Shown here piece by piece: positions 25,999 to 35,669 of a DNA stretch of 64,000 bases. Positions within the stretch are counted from its first letter, which is position 1. Every line of letters begins with the position of its first letter. Location of the stretch: the NCBI RefSeq assembly GCF_014647795.1, contig NZ_BMPW01000011.1:186001-250000 (forward strand), written 5' to 3'. This DNA comes from Actinoplanes campanulatus. Its GTDB lineage: Bacteria > Actinomycetota > Actinomycetes > Mycobacteriales > Micromonosporaceae. The notes under the pieces are model-generated. The model was not told the origin of the DNA. It did not search any database and worked only from the letters and a program-made list of their open reading frames with translations. Position numbers and translations under genes: made by a program.

Positions 25999-27615
25999 AT
26001 GCCGGAGTTCGTACCGCTCGCCGAGCGGATCGTCGACGCCCTGCTGGAGAGCGACCCCGCCACCGCGTCCTACGCGGGCGACCACCGCTTCGACGACCGC
26101 CTGCCCGACCACTCCGACGCCGGCGTGTCCGGCCGGGTCGCCATGCTGCGTGACGCCGGTGACGCGCTCAGCGGCGTCGACCCCGACGGCCTCGACCCGG
26201 AGGACCAGGTCGACCACGCGATCCTGACCGCCAAGGTGGAGCGGGCGCTGTTCGAGCTCACCGAGATCCGCGAGCACGAGTGGAACCCGTTGGAGCACAA
26301 TCCCGGTCCACTGCTGCACGGGCTGATCGCCCGCCCGTTCGCGCCGCTCGGCGAGCGTCTGACCAGCCTGGCCGGCCGGCTCGGCGCGATTCCCGACGCC
26401 CTGGCCACGGCTCGCGCCGTGCTGCGTGACGTGCCCCGCGTCCACGCCGAGACCGCGGCCGGCCAGTTCGCCGGCACGGCCGGGCTGATCCGCGCCGAGA
26501 TCCCCGCCCTGCTGACCCGGGAGCCGGGCCTGCGCTCGACCGTGGAGCCGGTGGCCGAGGTTGCGCTGGCCGCGCTCGGCGAGTTCGACGGCTGGCTGCG
26601 TGCCCGGCTGGAGGGCGGCGATCCCGGCCGCGAACCACGGCTCGGCCGGCGCCTGTGGGAGGCCCGGCTCTGGCACACCCTCGACACCGAGCTGTCCGCC
26701 GCCGAGGTGCTCTCCCGCGCCCGGGAGAATCTGGACCGCGTCGGCGAGGCGCTGCGGGAGGCCGCCGCCGAGCTGGCCGGTGGCCCGGCCACCGACGAGA
26801 CGGTCCGGCGGGCGCTCGACTCGATCGCCGAGCGGCACCCGGACAACACCACCATCGTCGGGCTGGCCAAGGTGACGATGGGGGAGGCGACCGAGTTCGT
26901 CCGGGCGCACGACATCGTGTCCCTGGTGGACGATCCGTGCGTCATCGAGGAGATGCCGGAGTTCGCCCGGGGCGTCGCGGTGGCCTACTGCGACCCGCCC
27001 GGTCCACTGGAGACGGCCGACGTCCCCACCTTCTACTGCATCGCCCCGGCCCCGGCCGACTGGCCCGCTGAGCGGATCACCAGCTTCTACCGGGAGTACA
27101 ACGACGAGATGCTGCGCAACCTCACCGTCCATGAGGCGATGCCCGGCCACTTCCTGCAGATCGCCCACTCGCGGCGGTTCCGGGCGGCCACCCGGGTGCG
27201 CTCGCTCGGCTGGTCCGGCCCGTTCGTCGAGGGCTGGGCGGTCTATGCGGAGGAGCTGATGACCGGCCTCGGCTTCGGTGGCCTCCCAGTCCGGTTGCAG
27301 CAGCTCAAGATGCAGTTGCGGATGAGCCTCAACGCGATCATCGATCAGCTCACGCACTGCGAGGGGCTGCCCGAGTCCGAGGCCATGGAGCTGATGACCG
27401 GGCGCGGCTTTCAGGAGGAGGGCGAGGCGGCCGGCAAGTGGCGGCGGGAGCTGCTCACCTCGACGCAGCTGTCCACCTACTTCGTCGGCTACACCGAGGT
27501 CGCGGCGATCGCGGCGGCCCGGCCGTTCGGCGCCACCCCGAAGGCGTGGCACGACGCCATGCTGGCGCACGGCTCCCCACCGCCCCGCCACCTGCGCGCA
27601 CTGTTGGGTGTCTGA
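25999..27615 (+). CDS. DUF885 family metallopeptidase
   Basis: 538 residues, the usual DUF885 length. The zinc-binding helix reads LTVHEAMPGHFLQIAH (HExxPGH, near residue 375-390), with FVEGWAVYAEELMTGLG after it, both typical of the family. These proteins act as carboxypeptidase-like metallopeptidases; the substrate is not known. No signal peptide, so cytoplasmic. ATG 25999 is supported by the -10 box; the in-frame extension to 25957 overlaps mazG and reads as noise. Confidence 0.85.
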   Translation: MPEFVPLAERIVDALLESDPATASYAGDHRFDDRLPDHSDAGVSGRVAMLRDAGDALSGVDPDGLDPEDQVDHAILTAKVERALFELTEIREHEWNPLEHNPGPLLHGLIARPFAPLGERLTSLAGRLGAIPDALATARAVLRDVPRVHAETAAGQFAGTAGLIRAEIPALLTREPGLRSTVEPVAEVALAALGEFDGWLRARLEGGDPGREPRLGRRLWEARLWHTLDTELSAAEVLSRARENLDRVGEALREAAAELAGGPATDETVRRALDSIAERHPDNTTIVGLAKVTMGEATEFVRAHDIVSLVDDPCVIEEMPEFARGVAVAYCDPPGPLETADVPTFYCIAPAPADWPAERITSFYREYNDEMLRNLTVHEAMPGHFLQIAHSRRFRAATRVRSLGWSGPFVEGWAVYAEELMTGLGFGGLPVRLQQLKMQLRMSLNAIIDQLTHCEGLPESEAMELMTGRGFQEEGEAAGKWRRELLTSTQLSTYFVGYTEVAAIAAARPFGATPKAWHDAMLAHGSPPPRHLRALLGV

Positions 27616-27633
27616 CCTTTCGGCGGTCAGTTT
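27612..27633 (+). terminator. Weak terminator overlapping DUF885 stop
   Basis: CTGACC and GGTCAG form a 6-bp stem with a 7-base loop, then TTT. The stem contains the TGA stop at 27613-27615. Confidence 0.4.
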
Positions 27634-27641
27634 CCGGGCGG

Positions 27642-28337
27642 TCAGTCGGCGCGGCGGTCGACGAATCGGGCGCCCGGCGGCATGGTGAAGTCATGGTCGC
27701 CGGCCCGTGCCTGGTAATCGGTCAGCACCATCTCGACCGGGATGCCGGCGACCGTTCCGGTGAAACCGGCGATGGCGCCCTCGACCGTCACACAGACGTC
27801 GAAGTCCGGAGCCGGCACGTGATCGACGCCACCCAGCCGCAGACAGGAGGCGGTCCGCTCGGCGATCGTGGTCTCCCGCGTCTGGACCGCCAGATCCGGG
27901 TCGATCGCCGCCGCGTTCAACAGCGCGAGCACCGTGTCCGGGGTGACCAGGCCGGCCGTGGCCGGCAGTTCGTCGGGGGCGCCGTGCGGATCGGTGGCGG
28001 TGCAGACGGTCTCCGCGCCGGCGGTCGCGCAGTTGGTGAGGGCGTCCGGCGTCCGGATCAGATTGCCGGACGGAAAGGCGTAGGCGATGCGGGCCGGCCG
28101 CTGCGAGCGGGTGATCCGGGCGGTCTCCCCACCGGCCAGCCGGTAGGTGGCCGTCCAGCTCTGGCCGCCCGCGCCGGCCAGCCGGTCGGCGACCTCGCTG
28201 ACCAGGTCGTTCCCGGCGGCGCCGGCGGCGCCGGCCGGCTCGATCCCGGTGCAGCCGGAGGTGCCGAGAAGGCCGATGACGAGCAGGGAACCGGCGAGCA
28301 CGGAGCCGGCGCGGATGCGGCGCGGGGTGGCGGGCAC
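27642..28337 (-). CDS. Putative lipoprotein
   Basis: About 231 residues. A basic start and hydrophobic stretch (VLAGSLLVIGLLGTSGC) end in a Cys near residue 29, consistent with lipid modification. The mature part is soluble, with two Cys pairs (NCATAGAETVC and SCLRLGG...CVT) that could form disulfides. No family was recognised; the general shape resembles actinobacterial LppX/LprG-like lipid-carrying lipoproteins, but no motif proves that. GTG 28337 is chosen; GTG 28373 is an alternative. It converges with the DUF885 gene. Confidence 0.6.
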   Translation of the reverse strand: MPATPRRIRAGSVLAGSLLVIGLLGTSGCTGIEPAGAAGAAGNDLVSEVADRLAGAGGQSWTATYRLAGGETARITRSQRPARIAYAFPSGNLIRTPDALTNCATAGAETVCTATDPHGAPDELPATAGLVTPDTVLALLNAAAIDPDLAVQTRETTIAERTASCLRLGGVDHVPAPDFDVCVTVEGAIAGFTGTVAGIPVEMVLTDYQARAGDHDFTMPPGARFVDRRAD

Positions 28338-28446
28338 GTGACCACCCTTACGCACCCGTGCCACCCCGCGCAATCGAGTATCCCGTAACGACCGTCGATG
28401 AATCGAGGGTCAATGGACGGACAATTAACGGGCCGGAAGACCTCAA

Positions 28447-28472
28447 TTTAAAATCGGCATTTCCCGGCCGAT
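28447..28472 (-). terminator. Intrinsic terminator after PilZ gene
   Basis: On the minus strand ATCGGC and GCCGAT form a 6-bp stem around an 8-base loop, followed by TTTTAAATT. It lies 10 bases after the stop of the PilZ gene and in an unusually AT-rich patch. Confidence 0.65.
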
Positions 28473-28481
28473 GTCCGGTAA

Positions 28482-29168
28482 TCATCGGAGGTCGGCGGCC
28501 TCGGCCATCATCTCGGCGATCATCTCGTCCGCGATCGCCTCGGCGGCAGCGGCCTCGCGGCGGGCCATGGTCTGGAGCCGGAAGACGTACCGGCGAATGA
28601 TCTTGGCCTGGTGCTCGTTCCGGTCGAAGATCGCCACCATCTCGACCATGACCGGACCGCGCACCGGGACCTGCTGCCGCAGCGAACTCACCCGCAGCGC
28701 GGTGGCCGGGAACTCGACCAACTCGCTGCCCAGTTGCACGCGGAGCAGCATCTGGTCGCCCGGCCGCAGGTCGACGTCGCTGAAGTGGGCCCGCACCGAC
28801 CGCTCGCTGATGTCGTGCACCCGGCCGGTGACCTGCGGTTCGTCGGCGCGTACCAGCAGGATGGCCTCGCCTCCGCCGCCGCGGACGTACAGCCGTAGCT
28901 GCTCGATCTCCGGTTCGCCGGGCAGGGTGACGTCGATCCGGTTCTCGTCGATCCTCACCACGGTCCCGCGGTGTACGTACCGGCCACGGGGACCCGCCGG
29001 CCAGCGGATGGTCACCGGGGAGCCGGTCGTCAGCGGGACGTCGGCGCGGGCGAGGGACAGGGTCACGGTGGCGTCGGTGACCCGGACCACCCGGACTTCC
29101 GGGAGGGTCCGGCCCCCGAGGTCCATCTCGACGTGTGACCCGTCGGCGGGAAACAGGCTACTGGTCAT
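28482..29168 (-). CDS. PilZ domain protein, putative c-di-GMP receptor
   Basis: 228 residues. An N-terminal PilZN/YcgR-like barrel (1-88) precedes the PilZ domain. RLYVR (92-96) fits the RxxxR half of the c-di-GMP site; the second half, normally DxSxxG, reads DISERS (119-124), so the Gly is a Ser. Binding could survive but is not assured. The C-terminal 35 residues form a Glu/Ala-rich helix (REAAAAEAIADEM). ATG 29168 is chosen; the extension to 29210 is possible. It is divergent from eno across 173 bases, in which no clear promoter was identified. Confidence 0.78.
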   Translation of the reverse strand: MTSSLFPADGSHVEMDLGGRTLPEVRVVRVTDATVTLSLARADVPLTTGSPVTIRWPAGPRGRYVHRGTVVRIDENRIDVTLPGEPEIEQLRLYVRGGGGEAILLVRADEPQVTGRVHDISERSVRAHFSDVDLRPGDQMLLRVQLGSELVEFPATALRVSSLRQQVPVRGPVMVEMVAIFDRNEHQAKIIRRYVFRLQTMARREAAAAEAIADEMIAEMMAEAADLR

Positions 29169-29326
29169 AGTGCCCAAGGATTCGGCAGGTCCGGCCCGGG
29201 TTTGAGGCATAGCGGGCGACGAGTTGACCGGCCCCGCGAACAAGACATTGCCCGACTCGATACGCTCTCCGGTGTGGTCGGCCCGCAGGGTCGCGGACCG
29301 AAACTGTGTATTCGTACAAACGTTAG

Positions 29327-30625
<1,299 letters not shown>

Positions 30626-30648
30626 CCCTCCGGCGTCGGATCATCGGG

Positions 30649-30699
30649 TTTGTGGCACCCGCCTTCGGAGACATAGATTTCCGGGGTGGGTGCCACGAA
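30649..30699 (+). terminator. Large hairpin between eno and ftsB
   Basis: TTTGTGGCACCC (30649-30660) pairs with GGGTGCCACGAA (30688-30699), 11 pairs plus one T-G wobble, around a 27-base loop that has its own small CGGA/TCCG stem. It lies 24 bases after the eno stop and ends 28 bases before the ftsB ATG. It could be a partial terminator or a stabilising 3' end. Confidence 0.45.
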
Positions 30700-30726
30700 C
30701 ACGTGACGGTCAGCGGGGAGGGTGAG

Positions 30727-31272
30727 ATGGCGGAACGCCGCACACCGAGCGGCCAGGGCCCGGCCCGGCGAGCCGGTGGCCGTCCCACCCCGCCCCGGAC
30801 CAGGAATACCGGCCCGATCCGGGTGCCCGCCGCGCGGCGTACTCCCTCGGGGTCCGGCGGCGCAGCCGCGAAGCGCACCGAGGCGCCACGCCCGCGCGCG
30901 CTGACCGGCCGGGCCACCGTCCTGATCGCGCTGGTCGTGGCGCTGGCGCTGGCCTACACGTACCCCGTCCGGGTGTATTTGAAGCAAGAGGCCGAGATCG
31001 CCGAGATGGAGCGGGCGCAGGCCGTGCAGCGGGGTGAGATCGCCGAGACGGCGAAGACCCTGGAGAAGTGGAACGACCCGGAGTACCTGCGGATCCAGGC
31101 CCGGGAGCGGATCTTCTACGTGCGCCCGGGTGAGACGCCCCTGCTCGTCGTCGACGACAAGGACCGTGCCGCCCGCACCGCCGCCGAGCAGACCCCGGCG
31201 GCCGCCCCCGACCGCTGGTACGACACGCTGTGGAGCAGTGTCCAAGCCGCCAACGCAGAGCCCCAGGACTGA
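30727..31272 (+). CDS. ftsB: FtsB/DivIC-type septum formation initiator
   Basis: 181 residues. A basic, Pro-rich cytoplasmic tail of about 60 residues precedes one membrane helix (TVLIALVVALALAYTYPV), followed by a coiled coil (KQEAEIAEMERAQAVQ) and the WNDPEYLRIQARERIFYVRPGE segment typical of FtsB/DivIC. It links FtsL and FtsQ in the divisome. ATG 30727 is 5 bases after GGGAGG; longer starts run through the hairpin and are rejected. Position after eno is conserved in actinobacteria. Confidence 0.88.
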   Translation: MAERRTPSGQGPARRAGGRPTPPRTRNTGPIRVPAARRTPSGSGGAAAKRTEAPRPRALTGRATVLIALVVALALAYTYPVRVYLKQEAEIAEMERAQAVQRGEIAETAKTLEKWNDPEYLRIQARERIFYVRPGETPLLVVDDKDRAARTAAEQTPAAAPDRWYDTLWSSVQAANAEPQD

Positions 31273-31282
31273 TTTCGGACTG

Positions 31283-31786
31283 ATGGAAGAACCCACAACC
31301 GCCGACCTCGACATCGTGGCGGCCCAGCTAGGCCGTCGTCCCCGTGGCACACGGGCGGTCGCGCACCGTTGCCCGTGCGGCAACCCCGACGTGGTGGAGA
31401 CCTCACCGCGCCTCGACGACGGCACACCGTTCCCCACCCTTTTCTACCTGACCTGCCCGCACGCCACGGCCGCATGCAGCCGCCTGGAGTCGGCCGGTGT
31501 GATGCGCGACATGCAGGAGCGTCTCAGCACCGATCCTGAACTGGCCAAGCGGTACGCGGCCGCCCACCAGGACTATCTGGACCGGCGGACCGCCATCGAG
31601 GACGTTCCGGAGATCAGCCACGTCTCGGCGGGCGGCATGCCGGACCGGGTCAAGTGCCTGCACGTCCATCTCGGGCACGCGCTGGCCGCGGGCCGCGGCG
31701 TCAACCCGTTCGGCGACGAGGTGCGGGACGCGATCGAGCCGTACTGGGCCGGCGGCCCCTGCGTGCGCCCGGCCGGCGACGAGTGA
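31283..31786 (+). CDS. DUF501 family protein
   Basis: 167 residues, soluble. VAAQLGRRPRGTRAVAHRCPCGNPDVV and PTLFYLTCPHA define DUF501; Cys residues 30, 32 and 58 and the HVHLGHALAAG segment are conserved in the family and could bind metal. Function unknown, but the family is found almost always between ftsB and ppx, as here. ATG 31283 is 10 bases after the ftsB stop; its stop overlaps the next start (GTGA). Confidence 0.85.
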   Translation: MEEPTTADLDIVAAQLGRRPRGTRAVAHRCPCGNPDVVETSPRLDDGTPFPTLFYLTCPHATAACSRLESAGVMRDMQERLSTDPELAKRYAAAHQDYLDRRTAIEDVPEISHVSAGGMPDRVKCLHVHLGHALAAGRGVNPFGDEVRDAIEPYWAGGPCVRPAGDE

Positions 31787-32277
31787 TCATCCGTCGTGCC
31801 CGGACCGGGGACATCAAGGCCATCCGGGCGCTCGTCGACACCTACACGACCGATCGGCGCCTGCTCAGCAAGGCCACCGTCACCCTGTACGAGCAGGTGC
31901 AGGAGTTCTGGGTGGCGGCCGACGAGACGGACCGGGTCATCGGCTGCGGTGCCCTGCACGTGATGTGGGAGGACCTCGCGGAGATCCGTACGGTCGCGGT
32001 CGACCCGGCCCGGCGCGGTCAGAAGATCGGCCACCGGATCGTGTCGGCGCTGCTCGACCAGGCGCGCGAACTCGGCGTACGCCGGGTGTTCTGCCTCACG
32101 TTCGAGACCCGGTTCTTCGGGTCGTTCGGGTTCACCGAGATCGACGGGGCCGCCGTGCCGCACGGGGTCTACGAGCAGTTGCTGCGCTCCTACGACGAGG
32201 GCGTGGCGGAATTCCTCGACCTGGAACGGGTCAAGCCCAACACCCTGGGGAACACGAGAATGCTGCTGCACCTGTGA
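31783..32277 (+). CDS. GNAT acetyltransferase, actinobacterial ArgA-like N-acetylglutamate synthase
   Basis: 164 residues. The GNAT acetyl-CoA site is EIRTVAVDPARRGQKIGHRIV, here around residues 67-87, and the C-terminal run YDEGVAEFLDLERVKPNTLG is, from memory, close to that of the short mycobacterial ArgA. That enzyme makes N-acetylglutamate for arginine synthesis. GTG 31783 overlaps the DUF501 stop (GTGA), and its own stop overlaps the ppx start. No other arginine gene is nearby, so the assignment rests on family resemblance. Confidence 0.72.
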   Translation: MIIRRARTGDIKAIRALVDTYTTDRRLLSKATVTLYEQVQEFWVAADETDRVIGCGALHVMWEDLAEIRTVAVDPARRGQKIGHRIVSALLDQARELGVRRVFCLTFETRFFGSFGFTEIDGAAVPHGVYEQLLRSYDEGVAEFLDLERVKPNTLGNTRMLLHL

Positions 32278-33188
32278 GCGTCCGAGTCGCCGCGATCGAC
32301 TGCGGCACCAACGCGATCCGCCTGCTGATCGCCGACGTCGACGGGGACAAGCTCGTCGACGTCGCCCGGCGGATGGAGATCGTGCGGCTGGGGGAGGGCG
32401 TCGACCGTACCGGGACGCTCGCTCCGGCCGCGATCGAGCGGACCCGGCAGGCGCTGCTCGGCTACGCGGCCGAGATCGCCGAACTGGGCGTCACCCGGGT
32501 GCGGATGTGCGCCACCTCGGCCAGCCGGGACGCGTCCAACGCGCAGGACTTCCGGGACATGGTGCGCGGTGTGCTCGGCGTCGACCCCGAGGTGATCACC
32601 GGCGAGCAGGAGGCGCAGCTCTCCTTCGACGGCGCCGTCCGCGGCCTCAGCGCGGAGGGCCCCTATCTGGTCTTCGACCTGGGCGGCGGCTCCACCGAGT
32701 TCGTCACCGGCACGACCGGCGTCGAGCGCGCCATCTCGATGGACATCGGCTGCGTCCGGATGACCGAGCGGCACCTGCACGGCGACCCGCCCACCGCGGC
32801 CGAGCTGGCCGCCGCCGAAGCGGACATCATCGAGGCCGTCGACACGGCGCTGGCCGCCGTGAACGGCCGGGAGGCTCGGACGCTGGTCGGTCTCGCCGGG
32901 ACGGTCACCACCGTCGCGGCTCTCGCTCACGACCTCGAGGTGTACGACTCCGCGCGCATCCACCACAGCCGGGTCGAGGCCCCGGCCGTGGCCCGGGTGA
33001 CCGCCGAGCTGCTGGCCATGACCGTCGCCGAGCGTCTCGCGCTGCCCGTGATGCACCCGGGCCGGGCCGACGTGATCGGCGCCGGGGCCCTGATCATGAA
33101 GCTGATCATCGAGCGGTCCGGCCACGACTTCGTGATCGCCTCGGAGCACGACATCCTCGACGGCATCGCCTTCGGCCTGGCCGTCTGA
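32274..33188 (+). CDS. ppx: Exopolyphosphatase/guanosine pentaphosphatase
   Basis: 304 residues, the short actinobacterial Ppx/GppA form. Ribonuclease-H-like ATPase motifs: AAIDCGTNAIRLLIADV, VFDLGGGSTEFV with the conserved Gly-rich phosphate loop, and LVGLAGTVTTVAALAH. It removes terminal phosphates from polyphosphate or converts pppGpp to ppGpp; short forms lack the C-terminal domain of E. coli Ppx. GTG 32274 overlaps the upstream stop. With ppk2 at 52561 and CYTH-CHAD at 53548 it gives the window three polyphosphate-related genes. Confidence 0.92.
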   Translation: MSVRVAAIDCGTNAIRLLIADVDGDKLVDVARRMEIVRLGEGVDRTGTLAPAAIERTRQALLGYAAEIAELGVTRVRMCATSASRDASNAQDFRDMVRGVLGVDPEVITGEQEAQLSFDGAVRGLSAEGPYLVFDLGGGSTEFVTGTTGVERAISMDIGCVRMTERHLHGDPPTAAELAAAEADIIEAVDTALAAVNGREARTLVGLAGTVTTVAALAHDLEVYDSARIHHSRVEAPAVARVTAELLAMTVAERLALPVMHPGRADVIGAGALIMKLIIERSGHDFVIASEHDILDGIAFGLAV

Positions 33189-33210
33189 TTCTCCGCACCG
33201 CCCCTGGAGG

Positions 33211-33254
33211 GTAGTGCGCTGTTGACGGTACTTCGGATTGCGCAGTAGTGTGCT
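33211..33254 (+). promoter_or_regulatory. PadR promoter flanked by direct repeats
   Basis: TTGACG (33222-33227) and TAGTGT (33246-33251) are 18 bases apart, and TAGTGT ends 7 bases before GTG 33259, so the transcript is probably leaderless. GTAGTGCGCT (33211-33220) and GTAGTGTGCT (33245-33254) are a direct repeat differing at one base and 34 bases apart. One copy lies just upstream of the -35, the other covers the -10, as expected for an autoregulatory operator. Confidence 0.65.
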
Positions 33255-33258
33255 CCGC

Positions 33259-33588
33259 GTGGATCCGACCCAGTTGCTCAAGGGCGTGCTAGACCTCGCC
33301 GTCCTCGCCGTCCTGCGCGACGAGGACGGTTACGGCTATGACATCCTTCGCCGCCTGCGCGCGGCCGGGCTGGAAGACGTCGGTGACGCCTCCGTCTACG
33401 GCACACTGCGCCGCTTGTTCAACAACGGCCTGCTGAACAGCTATGTCGTGCCCAGTGACGAGGGCCCGCACCGGAAGTACTACGCACTCAACGCGGCCGG
33501 CCGCACCGAGCTGCAACGCTCGGGCAAGGTCTGGAGCGGCTTCGCATCGATCATGGATGATCTTCTTCGCGAGCGGGGGAAGGCGTGA
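33259..33588 (+). CDS. PadR-family transcriptional regulator
   Basis: 109 residues. LLKGVLDLAVLAVLRDEDGYGYDILRRL is split here as the PadR winged helix (residues 6-33), with SVYGTLRRLFNNGLL as the recognition helix and EGPHRKYYALNAAGRTEL as the wing. GTG 33259 is set by the leaderless promoter. Its stop overlaps the next gene (GTGA), so regulator and membrane protein are co-made. PadR-HAAS pairs usually respond to membrane or drug stress; the ligand here is unknown. Confidence 0.88.
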   Translation: MDPTQLLKGVLDLAVLAVLRDEDGYGYDILRRLRAAGLEDVGDASVYGTLRRLFNNGLLNSYVVPSDEGPHRKYYALNAAGRTELQRSGKVWSGFASIMDDLLRERGKA

Positions 33589-34658
33589 ACCTCACGGCAC
33601 AGGACGAGATCGCCGTCTACGTGGAGGGCGTTCGGCTGGCACTCGCCGGCCTGCCGCCCGCCACCCGGGACGAGTTGCTCGAAGACCTGCCCGAACATCT
33701 GGCCGAGGTTCTCGCCGAGGGCGGCGGATCACTCACTGACCGGCTCGGGCCACCGGAGGCCTATGCGGCCGAGCTCAGCGCCAGCGCCGGCTTCGCCACG
33801 GCCGGGCAGCCCACCTCACGCTACGCGGCGGTCACCGGCAGAGCCGCCCGGCATCGAGCGCGGATCAGCCAGACGGTGCAGCGGGCCGACGTCCGGGTCG
33901 GGCCCATCCTGGGGTACGCGAAAGCGAGCGAATTCCTGGTGCTCCTCCGTCCTGCCTGGTGGGTGCTGCGCGGCTACCTGGCGGCCATGGCGATCGCGTT
34001 CATGTTCGACGGCAACTCCCGCCTCGGCCTGATGCCCCGGCTCGGCGGCGACGACTTCGCGGCCGTCCTGCTGCTGGCCCTGGGCATCCTCGGCTCGATC
34101 TGGCTCGGCCGCCGCGGCACACCGGCCCGCAAGTGGCCCCGGCGCGCCCTCCGCCTGGCCACGGTGTACCTGGTGTTCTTCGCCCTGATCGGCTTCTTCG
34201 AGGTCGACTCCGCGGCCCAGCGCGACGGCTACAACGAGGTCGGCTACTCCGGCTGGAACGAGTTCACCGGCGTCCGGGACGTCTACGTCTACGACGGCGA
34301 CGGCCGCCTCATCTCCGGCGTGCAGCTCTACGACCAGGACGGCAACCCGATCCGCCTGGGCGAGCCCTACTGCGACGACCCGACCAGCGGCATGAGCGTC
34401 CCGAGCCGCACGCTGGGCTACCCGCACTGCCCGGAGGCCGCTCCGTACCACCCCGGCGACCCGTCCGCCGTCACCCCACCCACCCCGGACACCTCCACCC
34501 CGTCCGCCCCGGCGACTTCCCCGAACGCCTCGGCTCCGGCAGCCTCCTCGGCCGACTCGCCCTCGAAGCCGCCCGCACCCGCCGGCGGCGCCCAGACTCC
34601 CGCGGCCAAGGACCCAGTCGACAGCGCCAAGCCTTCCGTCCCGGCCCGGGTCGGCTAG
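33585..34658 (+). CDS. HAAS-type signalling-domain membrane protein
   Basis: 357 residues. The first 70 residues (AGLPPATRDELLEDLPEHLAEV) resemble the HAAS/DUF1700-like domain that is encoded next to PadR regulators. Three or four hydrophobic segments follow (WWVLRGYLAAMAIAF; FAAVLLLALGILGSIWL; ATVYLVFFALIGFF), then a soluble domain and a Pro/Ser/Ala-rich tail of about 70 residues. The tail probably lies outside the membrane. The GTG overlaps the padR stop. Role is inferred from the pairing only. Confidence 0.7.
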   Translation: MNLTAQDEIAVYVEGVRLALAGLPPATRDELLEDLPEHLAEVLAEGGGSLTDRLGPPEAYAAELSASAGFATAGQPTSRYAAVTGRAARHRARISQTVQRADVRVGPILGYAKASEFLVLLRPAWWVLRGYLAAMAIAFMFDGNSRLGLMPRLGGDDFAAVLLLALGILGSIWLGRRGTPARKWPRRALRLATVYLVFFALIGFFEVDSAAQRDGYNEVGYSGWNEFTGVRDVYVYDGDGRLISGVQLYDQDGNPIRLGEPYCDDPTSGMSVPSRTLGYPHCPEAAPYHPGDPSAVTPPTPDTSTPSAPATSPNASAPAASSADSPSKPPAPAGGAQTPAAKDPVDSAKPSVPARVG

Positions 34659-34678
34659 GGGCCCCTCCACGCCGCCGA

Positions 34679-34699
34679 CCCGGAACGCCCAATTCCGGG
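34679..34699 (+). terminator. Hairpin after the PadR-HAAS pair
   Basis: CCCGGAA and TTCCGGG form a 7-bp stem with a 7-base loop, 20 bases after the stop at 34658. No T-run. Confidence 0.45.
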
Positions 34700-34862
34700 A
34701 GGTGCGTGCGGCTCAGATCATCTTGCGGACGCATTGATGGACGCATCCCAGGAGAGAAGGTGGGCCGGGGTTGGTAGGGGGATCGCGCGCGAGCGACAGT
34801 GATCGCTATCCTCGCGTGCCGGCGATCGACATCCGGTCGTGCCCCCTGGAAAGGAACCCCTG

Positions 34863-35669
34863 ATGACTGACCCGGTTGTGCCCCCTCAGCCCGGCGGCGC
34901 CGTCCCGCCGGACGAGGCGGGGACCGTCCTGCCGCCGACCAGCGGTGCCTCCGGGTCCGAGTCCTCCCCGACCTCACCGGCCACTGCTCCGCCCGCCGGC
35001 TCCCCGGCCCCTACCGCCGCCGCTCCCGAGCCCACCACAGCTCCCGCGCCCACCACGGCGCCGGATCCCTCCTCGTCTCCAGCCGCGGCTCCGGGTTTCC
35101 CGCCCGCTCCCGCCGTGGCTCCGGGCTACCCCACGGATCCAGGCGCGGCGCCGGGCTTCCCGGCCGGGCCGGCTGTGGCGCCGGGCTATCCGGCTGCGGC
35201 TCCGGGCTTTGCCGGAGGGCCGGCTGTGCCGCCCGCAGAAGGTGGGACTCCGGGCTATCCGGGTGCCCCGGCACAGGGCTTTCCTCCGCCCGGGTTCCCT
35301 CCGGCGGAGGCCGCTCCGCGGAAGAACAAGGCGCTGGGCAAGGTCCTCGGCGTCCTGGGCGCGATCATGGTGATCGCCGTCGTCGTGGTGATCAAAGTCC
35401 TGATCAGCAGCCTGCTCGGTGACGCGACGGCCGACGCCAAGACCGGCGACTGCGTCTCGATCGGCAAGGAACTCGGCGCGGAGGTGTCCGAGACCACGGC
35501 CGAGGTCGTCGACTGTTCCTCCGGTGAGGCCGGCTACACCGTCGTGGGCCGGGTCGAGGGCACCACCGATGTCATGGGCACGGCGTGCGACCAGTACTTC
35601 AAGGAGGGCGACGACGCGGTCATCCTGGCCGGCGACGACTACCTGCTCTGCGTGGTCGCCAAGCCCTGA
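34863..35669 (+). CDS. LppU/SCO3897-like membrane protein with Pro-rich N-terminus
   Basis: 268 residues. The first 155 are Pro/Ala/Gly-rich with imperfect repeats of the type APGFPAGPAVAPGYP; one membrane helix follows (VLGVLGAIMVIAVVVVIKVLI), then an external domain of about 85 residues with KTGDCVSIG, EVVDCSSGEAGYTVVG, TACDQYF and YLLCVV. Four Cys could make two disulfides, as in LppU/SCO3897-type proteins. ATG 34863 follows AAGGA. TATCCT at 34807 may be its -10. Function unknown. Confidence 0.75.
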   Translation: MTDPVVPPQPGGAVPPDEAGTVLPPTSGASGSESSPTSPATAPPAGSPAPTAAAPEPTTAPAPTTAPDPSSSPAAAPGFPPAPAVAPGYPTDPGAAPGFPAGPAVAPGYPAAAPGFAGGPAVPPAEGGTPGYPGAPAQGFPPPGFPPAEAAPRKNKALGKVLGVLGAIMVIAVVVVIKVLISSLLGDATADAKTGDCVSIGKELGAEVSETTAEVVDCSSGEAGYTVVGRVEGTTDVMGTACDQYFKEGDDAVILAGDDYLLCVVAKP

